Shown piece by piece: positions 1-9,137 of a stretch of 64,000 nucleotides of DNA (within the stretch, counting starts at the first letter, position 1; the number at the start of each line of letters is the position of its first letter). The DNA is taken from contig CAVQBJ010000007.1 in the NCBI GenBank assembly GCA_963710725.1, forward strand, positions 124,001-188,000. The letters run 5' to 3'. Made by a program: the position numbers and the translations under genes. Source of the DNA: CAVQBJ01 sp963710725 (GTDB lineage: Bacteria; Actinomycetota; Thermoleophilia; Solirubrobacterales; Solirubrobacteraceae). The notes beneath the pieces are model-generated. The model was not told the DNA's origin, did not search any database, and saw only the letters and a program-made list of their open reading frames with translations.

Positions 1-98
1 CGGGCGTCCAGGGCGGCGCGGGCGGAGGCGAGGCGCGGGAGCAGCACGAGCGCCGCGAGGGCAACGCCGATGAGCAGGCCGACGAGGAGGAGGAGCAT
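1..98 (-). CDS. Membrane-anchored protein, N-terminal fragment (possibly RmuC-like)
   Basis: Only the first about 32 codons are in the window; the gene runs off the left edge. Read on the minus strand from an ATG at 98, the peptide starts with a run of leucines forming one membrane helix (MLLLLVGLLIGVALAALVLL), followed by Arg/Ala-rich residues that look like the start of a coiled coil. A single N-terminal helix followed by a coiled coil is the layout of the DNA recombination protein RmuC, but too little sequence is present to decide. A 33-base perfect inverted repeat lies about 60 bases upstream. Confidence 0.5.
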   Translation of the reverse strand, partial: MLLLLVGLLIGVALAALVLLPRLASARAALDA

Positions 99-156
99 CG
101 CCCCAGTGCAGCGCGCGCTGCGGACGGCACGCACGCGGCGTTGCACGGGGGGTGTA

Positions 157-189
157 CGTAGAAGGTGTGAATAATTCACACCTTCTACG
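157..189. other. Perfect 15-bp inverted repeat with 3-base centre
   Basis: Arms at 157-171 and 175-189 are exact reverse complements around a TAA centre, and the inner part reads GTGTGAATAATTCACAC. It lies 11 bases past the lepA stop codon and 58 bases before the start of the partial gene at 98. No T-run follows on either strand, so it is not a standard intrinsic terminator. Its lower GC content than the surroundings suits a dimeric-repressor operator, but a terminator role for lepA is not excluded. Confidence 0.75.
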
Positions 190-200
190 GTCGCGGGCGC

Positions 201-2009
<1,809 letters not shown>

Positions 2010-2109
2010 GGGCGTTCAGACCTAGGGTAGATGGCGCGCCCCGAGCACACCGCATCGACGGATCGTCCCCGCGTGAGCGTGCGCCTGCCGGCCTCCGTGA
2101 GGCGGCGGA

Positions 2110-3444
2110 TCAGCCGCCCGGCGCCTCGCTCGGCTGGGCGCCGAGCGTCAGCGGCACGGTGATGAGCGAGCCGGCGCGCCTCACGCTCAGGGTCACGCGG
2201 TCGCCGGGCATGTGCGTGGCGATGTCGTCGATCAGGTCGGCGCTGCCGTGCAGCGGGCTGCCGTCGAAGGCGACGAGGACGTCCCCGACGCGCAGCCCGG
2301 CGGTCGCGGCCGGCGTGCCGGACTGCACCTGCTGGAGCAGGACCCCGGAGCCGTCGGGCGCATCGGTCGTGCTCACCCCGAGGTAGCCGTGGGGCACGGC
2401 TCTGCCCTGCTCGAGGCGGGGCAGATCGATCTTGGCGAGATCGATCGGCACGGCGAACCCGACGCCACTGCTGGTGGCCGTGCCGGAGGCGGTTTCGCTG
2501 CCGCCGGTGGCGATCTGGTCGGCGATGCCGACGACGCGGCCGTCGGCGTCTAGCACCGGTCCGCCGGAGTTGCCGGGATTGAGCGCGGCGTCGGTCTGGA
2601 TGGCGTAGGCGATGTTGAAGCCGTTCGGGGCGGTGATCGTGCGGTCCAGCCCGGCGACGACCCCGGTGCTGAGGCTGCGGTCGTAGCCGAAGGGGTCGCC
2701 GATGGCGGCGAGGTAGTCGCCGACCACGAGCGCGCGCGAGCTGCCGAGCGCGAGCGGGTGCAGCGCGACGCCGCCCGGAGCGACGTGGATCACCGCGACG
2801 TCCCAGGCACGATCCTCGCCGAGCAGCGTCGCGGAGCGGGTCGCTCCGTTCTGGAACGTGACCGAGATCGACGTCGCGCCGTCGACGACGTGGGCGGCCG
2901 TGAGGATATCGCCGCTGCCATCGACCTCGAAACCCGAGCCGAGATCCGCCTGGCTGCCGCCCCCGCCGCCGAACGGAAAGCCGCCGCTCTGCGAGGCGGT
3001 CGTCGCCATGATGTCGACCACACCGGCGGCGACGTGCGCGTACAGAGCGCTCGCGCTGACGCCGCGCGTGGAGGCGGCCGGCGAGGCGCCGGAGCCGAGT
3101 GCCGCCGACGGCTGGACGACGGTCGTCGTCGGGCCGCCGTGCAGGTCGCCGGCGGCGGCGAGCACGGCCACCACGATGCCAGCGCCGAGCACCGCCGACA
3201 GGGTCGAGATCGCGACCAGCCCGGCACGACCCGGTCCACGGGAAGGGGCGCCCCGGGCGGGCCGGGGGTCATCCTGACCGCCACCGGCGGGTGCGGCCGC
3301 GAAGACGGCGGTGCGCGGCTCGACGGGCGGGGAGAGGTGCGGGGGCTCGGTCGGCTCGCCGCTCGACGACTCGGCCGGCGAGGACGCCGCCGGGTCGGCC
3401 GCCGTGGGCGGTGGGTCGGGCTCTGGGTGGGGTCCTGGGTCCAT
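2110..3444 (-). CDS. Membrane-anchored trypsin-like serine protease with PDZ domain (HtrA/DegP family)
   Basis: Envelope quality-control protease. The first about 70 residues are a Pro/Ser-rich cytoplasmic tail, followed by one membrane helix (AISTLSAVLGAGIVVAVLAAA). The extracytoplasmic protease domain has an intact triad: His in TAAHVVDGA, Asp in AWDVAVIHV, Ser in NPGNSGGPVL. A single PDZ domain (GYLGVSTTDAP... GLRVGDVLVAFDGSPL) closes the protein. Length (444 residues) and the anchored layout match actinobacterial HtrA/PepD proteins rather than periplasmic DegP with two PDZ domains. The ATG at 3444 has a purine-rich GAGGGGGA upstream. It sits between murJ and lepA on the same strand. Confidence 0.93.
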   Translation of the reverse strand: MDPGPHPEPDPPPTAADPAASSPAESSSGEPTEPPHLSPPVEPRTAVFAAAPAGGGQDDPRPARGAPSRGPGRAGLVAISTLSAVLGAGIVVAVLAAAGDLHGGPTTTVVQPSAALGSGASPAASTRGVSASALYAHVAAGVVDIMATTASQSGGFPFGGGGGSQADLGSGFEVDGSGDILTAAHVVDGATSISVTFQNGATRSATLLGEDRAWDVAVIHVAPGGVALHPLALGSSRALVVGDYLAAIGDPFGYDRSLSTGVVAGLDRTITAPNGFNIAYAIQTDAALNPGNSGGPVLDADGRVVGIADQIATGGSETASGTATSSGVGFAVPIDLAKIDLPRLEQGRAVPHGYLGVSTTDAPDGSGVLLQQVQSGTPAATAGLRVGDVLVAFDGSPLHGSADLIDDIATHMPGDRVTLSVRRAGSLITVPLTLGAQPSEAPGG

Positions 3445-3512
3445 GGTGGTGTGTCCCCCTCAACAGTGATAGCGCGCCGCGCCCCGCGAGGCCGGAAACT
3501 CTCAGCCTTTCC

Positions 3513-5093
3513 CTAGGCGCGCCCGAGCGGGCGCAGGATGAGCGTGCGCACCTGATGGGCCTCGGGGATGCGCATCGCGAAGACGGCGCGAATGTAGGTG
3601 AGCACGCCGGCGGTCCCGGCCGCGCCGACGCTGAGGATCTGCCCGCCGAGAGAGTCGCCGACGACCCCGTGGATGGCCGTGTACACCGCCCACGAGACGA
3701 TTCCCAGCAGCGCGGAGGCCACGAGGACGCGCGCCGTGATCATCGTCGTCTGCCGTCCGTCGAAGCGCCCGCCGAACCCGATCCGCAGCCGGTAGATGAG
3801 CAGCCCGGTCATCACGACGTTCGCCGCCAGGGTGCCGATCACCAGACCGGCGATGCCGAGCGGCTTGTACAGCGCGATGCTGACGATGATGTCGACGATC
3901 ATGTTCAGCCCGGCCAGGCGCGTCGGAATCCACGGACGCTGGACGGCGAAGAACGTGCGTGTCAGGAGCAGGTTCAGGCCACCGAACGGCAGGCTCCACG
4001 CGAACCAGAAGAGGGCGATCGACACGATGTGCGTCGAGTACGCGTTGAACGCGCCGCGCTGGAAGATGAGCCGCACGATCGGCTCGGTGAGGACGATGAT
4101 GAACACCGAGGCGGGGATGAGCATGAGGTTGATCTGGCGCATGCCGATGCCGACGGTCCGGCGCATGGCGTCGGACTCGCGTCGGGCGGCCATCCGGCTG
4201 AGGGTCGGGAACAGCACGGTGGCCACCCCGACGCTGAACAGGCCCTGCGGGAGCATGTAGATGCGGAACGCGGCGTCGATGGCCCGCGGCGCGTTCACGG
4301 AGACGAGTGTGCCGAAGGCCGAGTTGATGAGCTGGTCGAGGTTGACGATGCCCAGCCCGATCGTCACCGGGAGCATGAGCATGAACACCTGGCGGATGCG
4401 CGGGTCGTGCCAATCGAGGTGGAACTGCAATCGGAAGTCGATGCGCCCGAGCGCCGCGGTCGCCATCCCGAATTGCACCGCAGTGGCCACGACCACCGCC
4501 ACCGCGTAGGCGTAGATCTCCTGGTGGAACTCGTGGCGCAGCGTGACGAGGCCAACGATGATGATGAGGTTCCACACCGCCGGCGAGATGGCGGGAATGG
4601 TGAAGTGGTCGTAGGACTGCAGCACGCCGACGAGCAGCCCGTTCAGCCCGAGCAGGAGCACGACCGGGAAGAGCACCTGCGCGAGGCCGGCGGTGAGCGC
4701 GTCGGCGGACGGGCTGAACGTCGAGCCCGTGAACAGCGGCAGGATCGTGCCGGCGAAGAGGATGGCCAGGGCCGTGATCGTGCCGAGGACGATGAGCATG
4801 ATCCAGAACAGCGTCGAGGCAAGGCGCACGGCCTCGCGCTTGCGCCCCTGCGAGAGCAGATCGGTGAAGACCGGCACGAAGGCCGCCGACAGCGCCGCCT
4901 GAGCGAACAGGTTCGCCACCAGGTTGGGGACGAGGAAGGCGATCGTGAACGCCGACGCCTCCACGCTCGTCCCGAAGATGCTCGCAGCGACGATCTCGCG
5001 CACGAGCCCGGCGACGCGCGAGACGCCCGTGGCAATTGAGAAGATCGCGGTGTTGCGGGCGACGCGGCCTGCGCCGGGGCTCACCCGGGCCAC
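3513..5093 (-). CDS. murJ: MurJ-family lipid II flippase
   Basis: Polytopic membrane protein of the MOP superfamily that moves the peptidoglycan precursor lipid II across the membrane. The N terminus (ARNTAIFSIATGVSRVAGLVREIV) and about 14 hydrophobic segments match MurJ, as do internal sequences FSVGVATVLFPTLSRMAA and LPFGGLNLLLTRTFFA. The frame is open to a GTG at 5165, but I choose the GTG at 5093: it is preceded by GAAGGTGG at a good distance, gives the usual short N terminus, and avoids running through the likely -10 element of divergent rpsT. Length from this start is 526 residues, normal for actinobacterial MurJ without the extra pseudokinase domain seen in mycobacteria. Confidence 0.93.
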   Translation of the reverse strand: MARVSPGAGRVARNTAIFSIATGVSRVAGLVREIVAASIFGTSVEASAFTIAFLVPNLVANLFAQAALSAAFVPVFTDLLSQGRKREAVRLASTLFWIMLIVLGTITALAILFAGTILPLFTGSTFSPSADALTAGLAQVLFPVVLLLGLNGLLVGVLQSYDHFTIPAISPAVWNLIIIVGLVTLRHEFHQEIYAYAVAVVVATAVQFGMATAALGRIDFRLQFHLDWHDPRIRQVFMLMLPVTIGLGIVNLDQLINSAFGTLVSVNAPRAIDAAFRIYMLPQGLFSVGVATVLFPTLSRMAARRESDAMRRTVGIGMRQINLMLIPASVFIIVLTEPIVRLIFQRGAFNAYSTHIVSIALFWFAWSLPFGGLNLLLTRTFFAVQRPWIPTRLAGLNMIVDIIVSIALYKPLGIAGLVIGTLAANVVMTGLLIYRLRIGFGGRFDGRQTTMITARVLVASALLGIVSWAVYTAIHGVVGDSLGGQILSVGAAGTAGVLTYIRAVFAMRIPEAHQVRTLILRPLGRA

Positions 5094-5132
5094 CGGCGGA
5101 TCGCCACCTTCGGTGATCGCTGACAAGGCCGC

Positions 5133-5138
5133 TATAGT
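5133..5138 (+). promoter_or_regulatory. Possible -10 element of rpsT
   Basis: TATAGT lies 48 bases before the rpsT ATG and is the only AT-rich hexamer in the murJ/rpsT divergent region. The matching -35 region (around 5109-5114, TTCGGT) is weak. The call is based on position and composition only. Confidence 0.35.
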
Positions 5139-5185
5139 ACGGCGCTGCGCGGCCGGGCCGGCCACGGTCTGGCGCGCTGCACGCG

Positions 5186-5455
5186 ATGGCCAACATCCAC
5201 TCTCAGAAGAAGCGGATCCTGCGAGCCGAGCGCGAGCGCCTGGAGAACCTGCGCTACACGTCGGCGATCAAGACCTACTTCCGCCGGCTCGAGGCGATCG
5301 TGGCCGGGGGCGACGGCGATGTCGACGCCGAGCACCGCCAGCTCGTGTCGCTCATCGACAAGGCGGTCAAGGTGGGGGCGCTGCATCGCAACACCGGCGC
5401 CCGCAAGAAGTCCCGCGCCGCCCGGCTGATCGCCGGCGGACGCTCGCCGTCCTAG
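5186..5455 (+). CDS. rpsT: 30S ribosomal protein S20
   Basis: Small basic protein binding 16S rRNA in early 30S assembly. The 89 residues begin MANIHSQKKRILRAERERLEN and end with an Arg/Lys-rich helix (NTGARKKSRAARLI), both typical of S20. It is transcribed divergently from murJ and convergently with the NiCoT gene; the stop codon lies in the loop of a 9-bp hairpin. In many actinobacteria rpsT sits near holA and lepA, as here, although here rpsT is on the opposite strand. No strong Shine-Dalgarno is seen before the ATG. Confidence 0.97.
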   Translation: MANIHSQKKRILRAERERLENLRYTSAIKTYFRRLEAIVAGGDGDVDAEHRQLVSLIDKAVKVGALHRNTGARKKSRAARLIAGGRSPS

Positions 5456-5464
5456 CGGCGAGCG
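5441..5464. terminator. rpsT: Hairpin terminator between convergent rpsT and NiCoT gene
   Basis: A 9-bp perfect GC stem (5441-5449 with 5456-5464) closes a 6-base loop that contains the rpsT stop codon. It lies exactly at the convergence point with the permease gene, so it could stop transcription from both sides. There is no T-tract, which is common in high-GC actinobacteria. Confidence 0.65.
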
Positions 5465-5471
5465 CCTCCGT

Positions 5472-6605
5472 TCAGCCCGCCGGATCGGCGTCCGCGCTGC
5501 GGACGGTCCAGCGCTCCTCGATGCGCCCGAAGCGCCAGATCGCCAGCGCGACGGCCCAGGTGAGCACGAACAGGCCGGCGACGATGAACCCGAGCTCGTT
5601 GATGTTCACGTTCTCGACCGAGCTCCAGAACGACCCCTGGGCGTCGAGCTGCTGCGCGAACAACCCCGCGAGCTCGATCGTCCCGATCACGAGGGCGACG
5701 ACCACCGACAGGCCGGTGATCGTGATGTTGTAATAGACCTTGCGCACGGGCTTGGAGAACGACCAGCCATAGGCGAAGTTCATGAACGAGCCGTCGATCG
5801 TGTCGAGCAGGCTCATGCCGGCGGCGAACAGGATCGGCAGGCAGAGGATCGCGTAGAAGGGCAGTCCCGCGCCGGCGGCGCCCGCGGCGAGGAACAGGAG
5901 CGCGACCTCGGTGGCGGTATCGAAGCCGAGGCCGAACAACAGCCCGATCGGGTACATGTGCCACGGCTTGGTGACCGCGCGCGTGAAGCGCCCGAGGAAT
6001 CGGCCCATCAGGCCGCGCGAGTTGAGGTGCTGCTCGAGCTCGGCCTCGGAGAAGCGGCCGCCCCGCATGTCGCGGAAGACCTTGATGATCCCCACCAGGA
6101 TCACCACATTGAGCGCGGCGATGATGTAGAGGAACGTGCCGGATACGCCCGTGCCGATCCAGTTGGTGACGCTGTGCAGCGTCGAGCCGCTGTTGCGGAC
6201 CTGCCCGTCGAGCGTGCGAATGCCGATGGCGAACAGGAACGAAAGCACGAACACCACGCTCGAGTGCCCGAGCGAGAACCAGAATCCGACGCTCAGCGGC
6301 CGCTGGCGCTCGGCCATCAGCTTGCGCGTCGTGTTATCGATGGCCGAGATGTGGTCGGCATCGAAGGCATGGCGCAGCCCGAGCGTGTACGCGGTCAGGC
6401 CGAGCCCGACGGTGAAGCCGCCCGACGCGCCGAGGCGGTAGTGGTGCGGCGCGACGAGCGCGAACAGGATGACGAAGCCGACCACGTGCAGGCCGATCAC
6501 GACGGCGCTCATTCCGGCGACGGCACGCCATTCGCGCCCCGTCAGGGCCCGGCTCAGTCGTTGCCGGCGCGAGAACCCTGCTGCGGCGGCGGTCTGCGGC
6601 TCCAT
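5472..6605 (-). CDS. Nickel/cobalt permease (NiCoT, HoxN/NixA family)
   Basis: Secondary high-affinity Ni2+/Co2+ importer in the cytoplasmic membrane. The family signature in helix II is present (RHAFDADHISAIDNTTRK, with the His-x4-Asp-His metal motif), followed by LGHSSVVF, FGLGFDTATEVALL and MSLLDTIDGSFM, the other NiCoT signatures. About eight membrane segments in 377 residues is the normal size. The frame is open to a GTG at 6623, but GAGGAGG lies just before the ATG at 6605, which is therefore preferred. No cobalamin or nickel riboswitch is recognisable in the short upstream gap. Neighbouring His-rich and DUF4331 genes on the same strand suggest a metal-linked role for the group (inference). 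Confidence 0.92.
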   Translation of the reverse strand: MEPQTAAAAGFSRRQRLSRALTGREWRAVAGMSAVVIGLHVVGFVILFALVAPHHYRLGASGGFTVGLGLTAYTLGLRHAFDADHISAIDNTTRKLMAERQRPLSVGFWFSLGHSSVVFVLSFLFAIGIRTLDGQVRNSGSTLHSVTNWIGTGVSGTFLYIIAALNVVILVGIIKVFRDMRGGRFSEAELEQHLNSRGLMGRFLGRFTRAVTKPWHMYPIGLLFGLGFDTATEVALLFLAAGAAGAGLPFYAILCLPILFAAGMSLLDTIDGSFMNFAYGWSFSKPVRKVYYNITITGLSVVVALVIGTIELAGLFAQQLDAQGSFWSSVENVNINELGFIVAGLFVLTWAVALAIWRFGRIEERWTVRSADADPAG

Positions 6606-6640
6606 CTCTGCCTCCTCGTTCACTTCGGGGTGGTCAATTC

Positions 6641-6669
6641 GAGGGCGCCCGCGCTGGGCGGGCGCCCTC
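6641..6669 (-). terminator. Strong GC hairpin after the His-rich small gene
   Basis: Perfect 12-bp arms (6641-6652 and 6658-6669) with a 5-base loop lie 8 bases past the stop of the small His-rich gene and before the permease start. This suggests the permease has its own promoter or is attenuated relative to the upstream genes. Confidence 0.75.
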
Positions 6670-6677
6670 GACGCACA

Positions 6678-7028
6678 TCAGCCGAGTCGGACCTCGGCGA
6701 CCGCTCCGTCGGTCACCGTAACGACCGGGCGTTCGGTGGCGGCGTCGCTCCATACGACGTAGTCGCCCGCGGGCAGGCTGCCGAACACGGCGGTCAGCAT
6801 CGACCCCGCCGCGGTCGTGCGCTCGTGCACGCCCGTGTGGACGCGGCCCGCGCCGCCGACCGCCGGGCTGATCTCGATCTCGCGGCCGCGGTAGCGCTCG
6901 TCGGGGTACAGCACGAGCGCGCCGCGCCCACCGCCGACGTCGATCGCCAGGCTGCCGCACGGCGCCGCTGACAGCAGCGGGCCGTGCGGCTCGTGGCCAC
7001 CGCGGTGCTCGTGATGCTCGTTCGTCAT
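6678..7028 (-). CDS. Small protein of unknown function with His-rich N terminus
   Basis: 116 residues from the ATG at 7028. The first 16 residues contain five histidines with acidic residues between them (HHEH, GGHEPHG), a composition typical of metal-binding tails. The rest is predicted beta-rich (ALVLYPDERYRGREIEISP, LPAGDYVVW). It has no signal peptide or membrane helix. I recall similar short actinobacterial proteins without assigned function, but cannot name a family with confidence. It lies 16 bases after the DUF4331 gene on the same strand, is probably co-transcribed with it, and precedes the NiCoT permease. A nickel- or cobalt-handling role is inference from composition and position. 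Confidence 0.75.
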   Translation of the reverse strand: MTNEHHEHRGGHEPHGPLLSAAPCGSLAIDVGGGRGALVLYPDERYRGREIEISPAVGGAGRVHTGVHERTTAAGSMLTAVFGSLPAGDYVVWSDAATERPVVTVTDGAVAEVRLG

Positions 7029-7044
7029 CACGCTCACCCGGCGC

Positions 7045-8421
7045 TCAGACGGTCGCCAGCGGCGACGTCTGGTAGCCGCCCTGCGGCGTCCCGAGGTACG
7101 GGAACTGCGGCAGGTAGGTCGAGTCTGCGTCCGTGAGCCCGTCGGTGATGAGCGACGCCGCTTTGTCCGGCGTGTAGCTCTTGTCGACCAGCGGCACCGT
7201 CGCCCCGGCGATCGCGCGGAACTCCACCGTGACGATGTCGTCGAACACGCGGCGCCCGTTGGGGAAGCCGGCGAGGTCGCTGCCGAGCAGGCCGAGCGGA
7301 CTCGGATTGCTCGTCGTCGGCGGGATCGCCATGTTGAGCCGCAGCTCGTCGGCGTACGTCGTCCCGGTGAAGTTCTGGAAGCCCGGGATGATCCCACTCG
7401 GGATCCCGGTCAGCAGAATCGCCACCAGGTCGGCGCGCGCCGTCGTCAGCCCCGCCAGGTTCGGGAAGACCCCCGGGTACAGGACCGGCAGCAGCGAGGC
7501 CAGCTCCGGATGCTGGACGTTGGCCAGGAACCGGCCATCCTCGGCCGGCGGGAGGGAGTTCCACAGGTCCTTGAGGCCCATCGGCACGATCACCTCGTTG
7601 AACAGCGGATTGCCGAGGCGAGAGACCTGCACCCAGCCACCGGCCTCCTCGACGACGCCGGTGTAGGGCTGGCGGATGAGCGCGCGCTTGCGGCTCGCCG
7701 TCGCCCAGACCCCGACAACCGACTTCGGAGACGTCGGGTCGGTCGGCGTCGAGCCATCGACCGTGAGGTCGGACTTCGGCACCTTCAGGGCGATCGAGTG
7801 CACGCCGAAGTCGTTCGTGGCGTTGACGCCCGTCGTCGCCGCGAGCGCCCCGATGTGCAGGTTCTCGAACGGCCGCAGGTTGGCCAGATCGAAGATCGAC
7901 CCGAGATCGACGTAGAAGCCCTCCAGGCGCTGACCGGCGAACACCGTGCGCCCGCCCGGCAGGCTGTGGATCGCCTCCGACGCGAGGTTCTCGTAGTTCG
8001 GCGTCGAGAGCACGCCCACGTTGCAGGGCGGGCAGGCGAGGTTGCTTGCCAGCACCTGCCGCTGGCCCTTCTGGACCCGGGTGACGGTGTAGAACTGCTT
8101 GCGGTTCCAGTTGGGGTCGCCGATCGAGTTGATCGTGCCCGTGTTGTACAGGAACGTGTTCGGGTTGCCGACGACCGTCTGGAACTCGAACTGGTAGATG
8201 ACGTCGGCCTTGCCGTCACCGTTGTTGTCGATGTGGATCTCATAGCGCACGTCGTCGCCGAACTCGAAGAAGTTCGGCCCGCCGAACGGCGCCTCGAGCG
8301 GCAGGTAGTTGGCGATCAGGGTGACCGTCGTCGGGTCGTCAGGGCTGACGAACGCGTAGGTGTCGGTGTTATCGGCGACCGGGTCCTTGCTGATCGCCGG
8401 AGCTTCGCGGTGTGATGACAT
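7045..8421 (-). CDS. DUF4331 domain protein
   Basis: 458 residues that match the DUF4331 family from start to end: the opening SSHREAPAISKDPVADNTD, the Asp-rich IHIDNNGDGKADVIYQFEF, and the C-terminal region with repeated Asn/Gly loops. The family function is unknown; members are widespread in bacteria, often secreted, and thought to form beta-rich folds. This one has no visible signal peptide; the first residues are already family-conserved. It might be exported only with a partner, or be cytoplasmic. The gene is preceded by a Tat-signal mini-protein and tatA on the same strand and followed by the His-rich protein, suggesting one functional group. Confidence 0.88.
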   Translation of the reverse strand: MSSHREAPAISKDPVADNTDTYAFVSPDDPTTVTLIANYLPLEAPFGGPNFFEFGDDVRYEIHIDNNGDGKADVIYQFEFQTVVGNPNTFLYNTGTINSIGDPNWNRKQFYTVTRVQKGQRQVLASNLACPPCNVGVLSTPNYENLASEAIHSLPGGRTVFAGQRLEGFYVDLGSIFDLANLRPFENLHIGALAATTGVNATNDFGVHSIALKVPKSDLTVDGSTPTDPTSPKSVVGVWATASRKRALIRQPYTGVVEEAGGWVQVSRLGNPLFNEVIVPMGLKDLWNSLPPAEDGRFLANVQHPELASLLPVLYPGVFPNLAGLTTARADLVAILLTGIPSGIIPGFQNFTGTTYADELRLNMAIPPTTSNPSPLGLLGSDLAGFPNGRRVFDDIVTVEFRAIAGATVPLVDKSYTPDKAASLITDGLTDADSTYLPQFPYLGTPQGGYQTSPLATV

Positions 8422-8470
8422 GCTCGTTCTCCGAATCGTTTGTGAGAGGGTCGGTGTCGGCGGTCGTGCC

Positions 8471-8734
8471 TCAGCGCGCCGCGTGGGCGATGCTGGCCGC
8501 CAGCTTCCGGTTGCGGATACTCACTTCGCGGTCGCCCACCATCACGGCGATCTCGCCGCTGGCGGGATCACTGACGTAGGCGACGACCGGTCCCGAGCCC
8601 GCGGCCGCCGCGGCCTCGGCCTCGGTCGGCTCCGCGCCGGCCGCCGGGGCGCCGACGAGCGAGCCGATCACGGTCATGCCGGCGGCCGTGGCCGCCGAGC
8701 CCTTGACGAATCCACGCCTGGTGCTGTCACTCAT
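8471..8734 (-). CDS. Short twin-arginine signal protein
   Basis: 87 residues. The N terminus has a twin-arginine motif (STRRGFVKGSAATAAG) followed by a weakly hydrophobic stretch and an Ala-rich AGA cleavage region, so it is expected to be exported folded by the Tat system. The mature part is only about 50 residues (VVAYVSDPASGEIAVMVGDREVSIR), with no cysteines or obvious cofactor ligands. Such short Tat proteins often act as small subunits or chaperoning escorts that carry a partner lacking its own signal. The DUF4331 protein downstream has no signal, so a piggyback export partnership is a reasonable guess. tatA lies directly upstream. Confidence 0.8.
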   Translation of the reverse strand: MSDSTRRGFVKGSAATAAGMTVIGSLVGAPAAGAEPTEAEAAAAAGSGPVVAYVSDPASGEIAVMVGDREVSIRNRKLAASIAHAAR

Positions 8735-8782
8735 GTCTTCCTCCGTTTTGATTTCGAGGGATGTGTCACGCGCTTGTTCGAG

Positions 8783-9055
8783 TTACGCGTGCTCGCGGAT
8801 CACCGCCGGCTCGGGCGCGCATGAGGCGCTCGCGGCAACGGTCGGCTCTACGGCGACGACCGGGGCGGCGGCAAGAGCCGGCGCCGTGGTTTCGCCCGCG
8901 TGAGGTGTCGAAGGGCTCTTACCGGTGAGCTCGTCGCGGAAGCCGCGCATCCCCGACCCGAGCGAGCGGCCCATCTCCGGGAGCCGCTTCGCTCCGAAGA
9001 CGAGCATCACGAGGACGAGCAGGAAGGCGATGTGCAGCGGATTGTCGAGACCCAT
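8783..9055 (-). CDS. tatA: Sec-independent translocase subunit TatA
   Basis: 90 residues with the TatA layout: one membrane helix (LHIAFLLVLVMLVFGAKRLPEMGR) with the conserved FG hinge and LPE, an amphipathic helix (LGSGMRGFRDELTG), and a variable Ala/Pro-rich tail. It forms the pore-like oligomer of the twin-arginine export system. No tatB or tatC lies nearby, so this is probably an extra copy linked to the adjacent Tat substrate. It sits 48 bases upstream of that substrate on the same strand and downstream of holA in reading direction. Confidence 0.92.
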   Translation of the reverse strand: MGLDNPLHIAFLLVLVMLVFGAKRLPEMGRSLGSGMRGFRDELTGKSPSTPHAGETTAPALAAAPVVAVEPTVAASASCAPEPAVIREHA

Positions 9056-9137
9056 GGGTCACTCCCGTCTGTCGTTGGCGGGAGCCACTACGAGCCGGGT
9101 GCCCGCCCGGATCAATCGGCGGGCGCCGGCGACGAGC

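Noticed and set aside
3099..5039. 646-codon plus-strand frame opposite htrA-like and murJ genes
   Set aside because: Highly charged low-complexity translation typical of antisense frames in high-GC DNA.
3502..5196. 564-codon minus-strand frame overlapping murJ
   Set aside because: Arg/His/Pro-rich shadow of murJ; murJ itself has clear membrane segments and family motifs.
6606..6677. Cobalamin or nickel riboswitch before the NiCoT gene
   Set aside because: The gap is too short and is filled by a plain GC hairpin; no conserved aptamer elements seen.
8471..9055. A complete Tat translocon locus
   Set aside because: Only tatA is present; no tatB or tatC homologue lies in the window.
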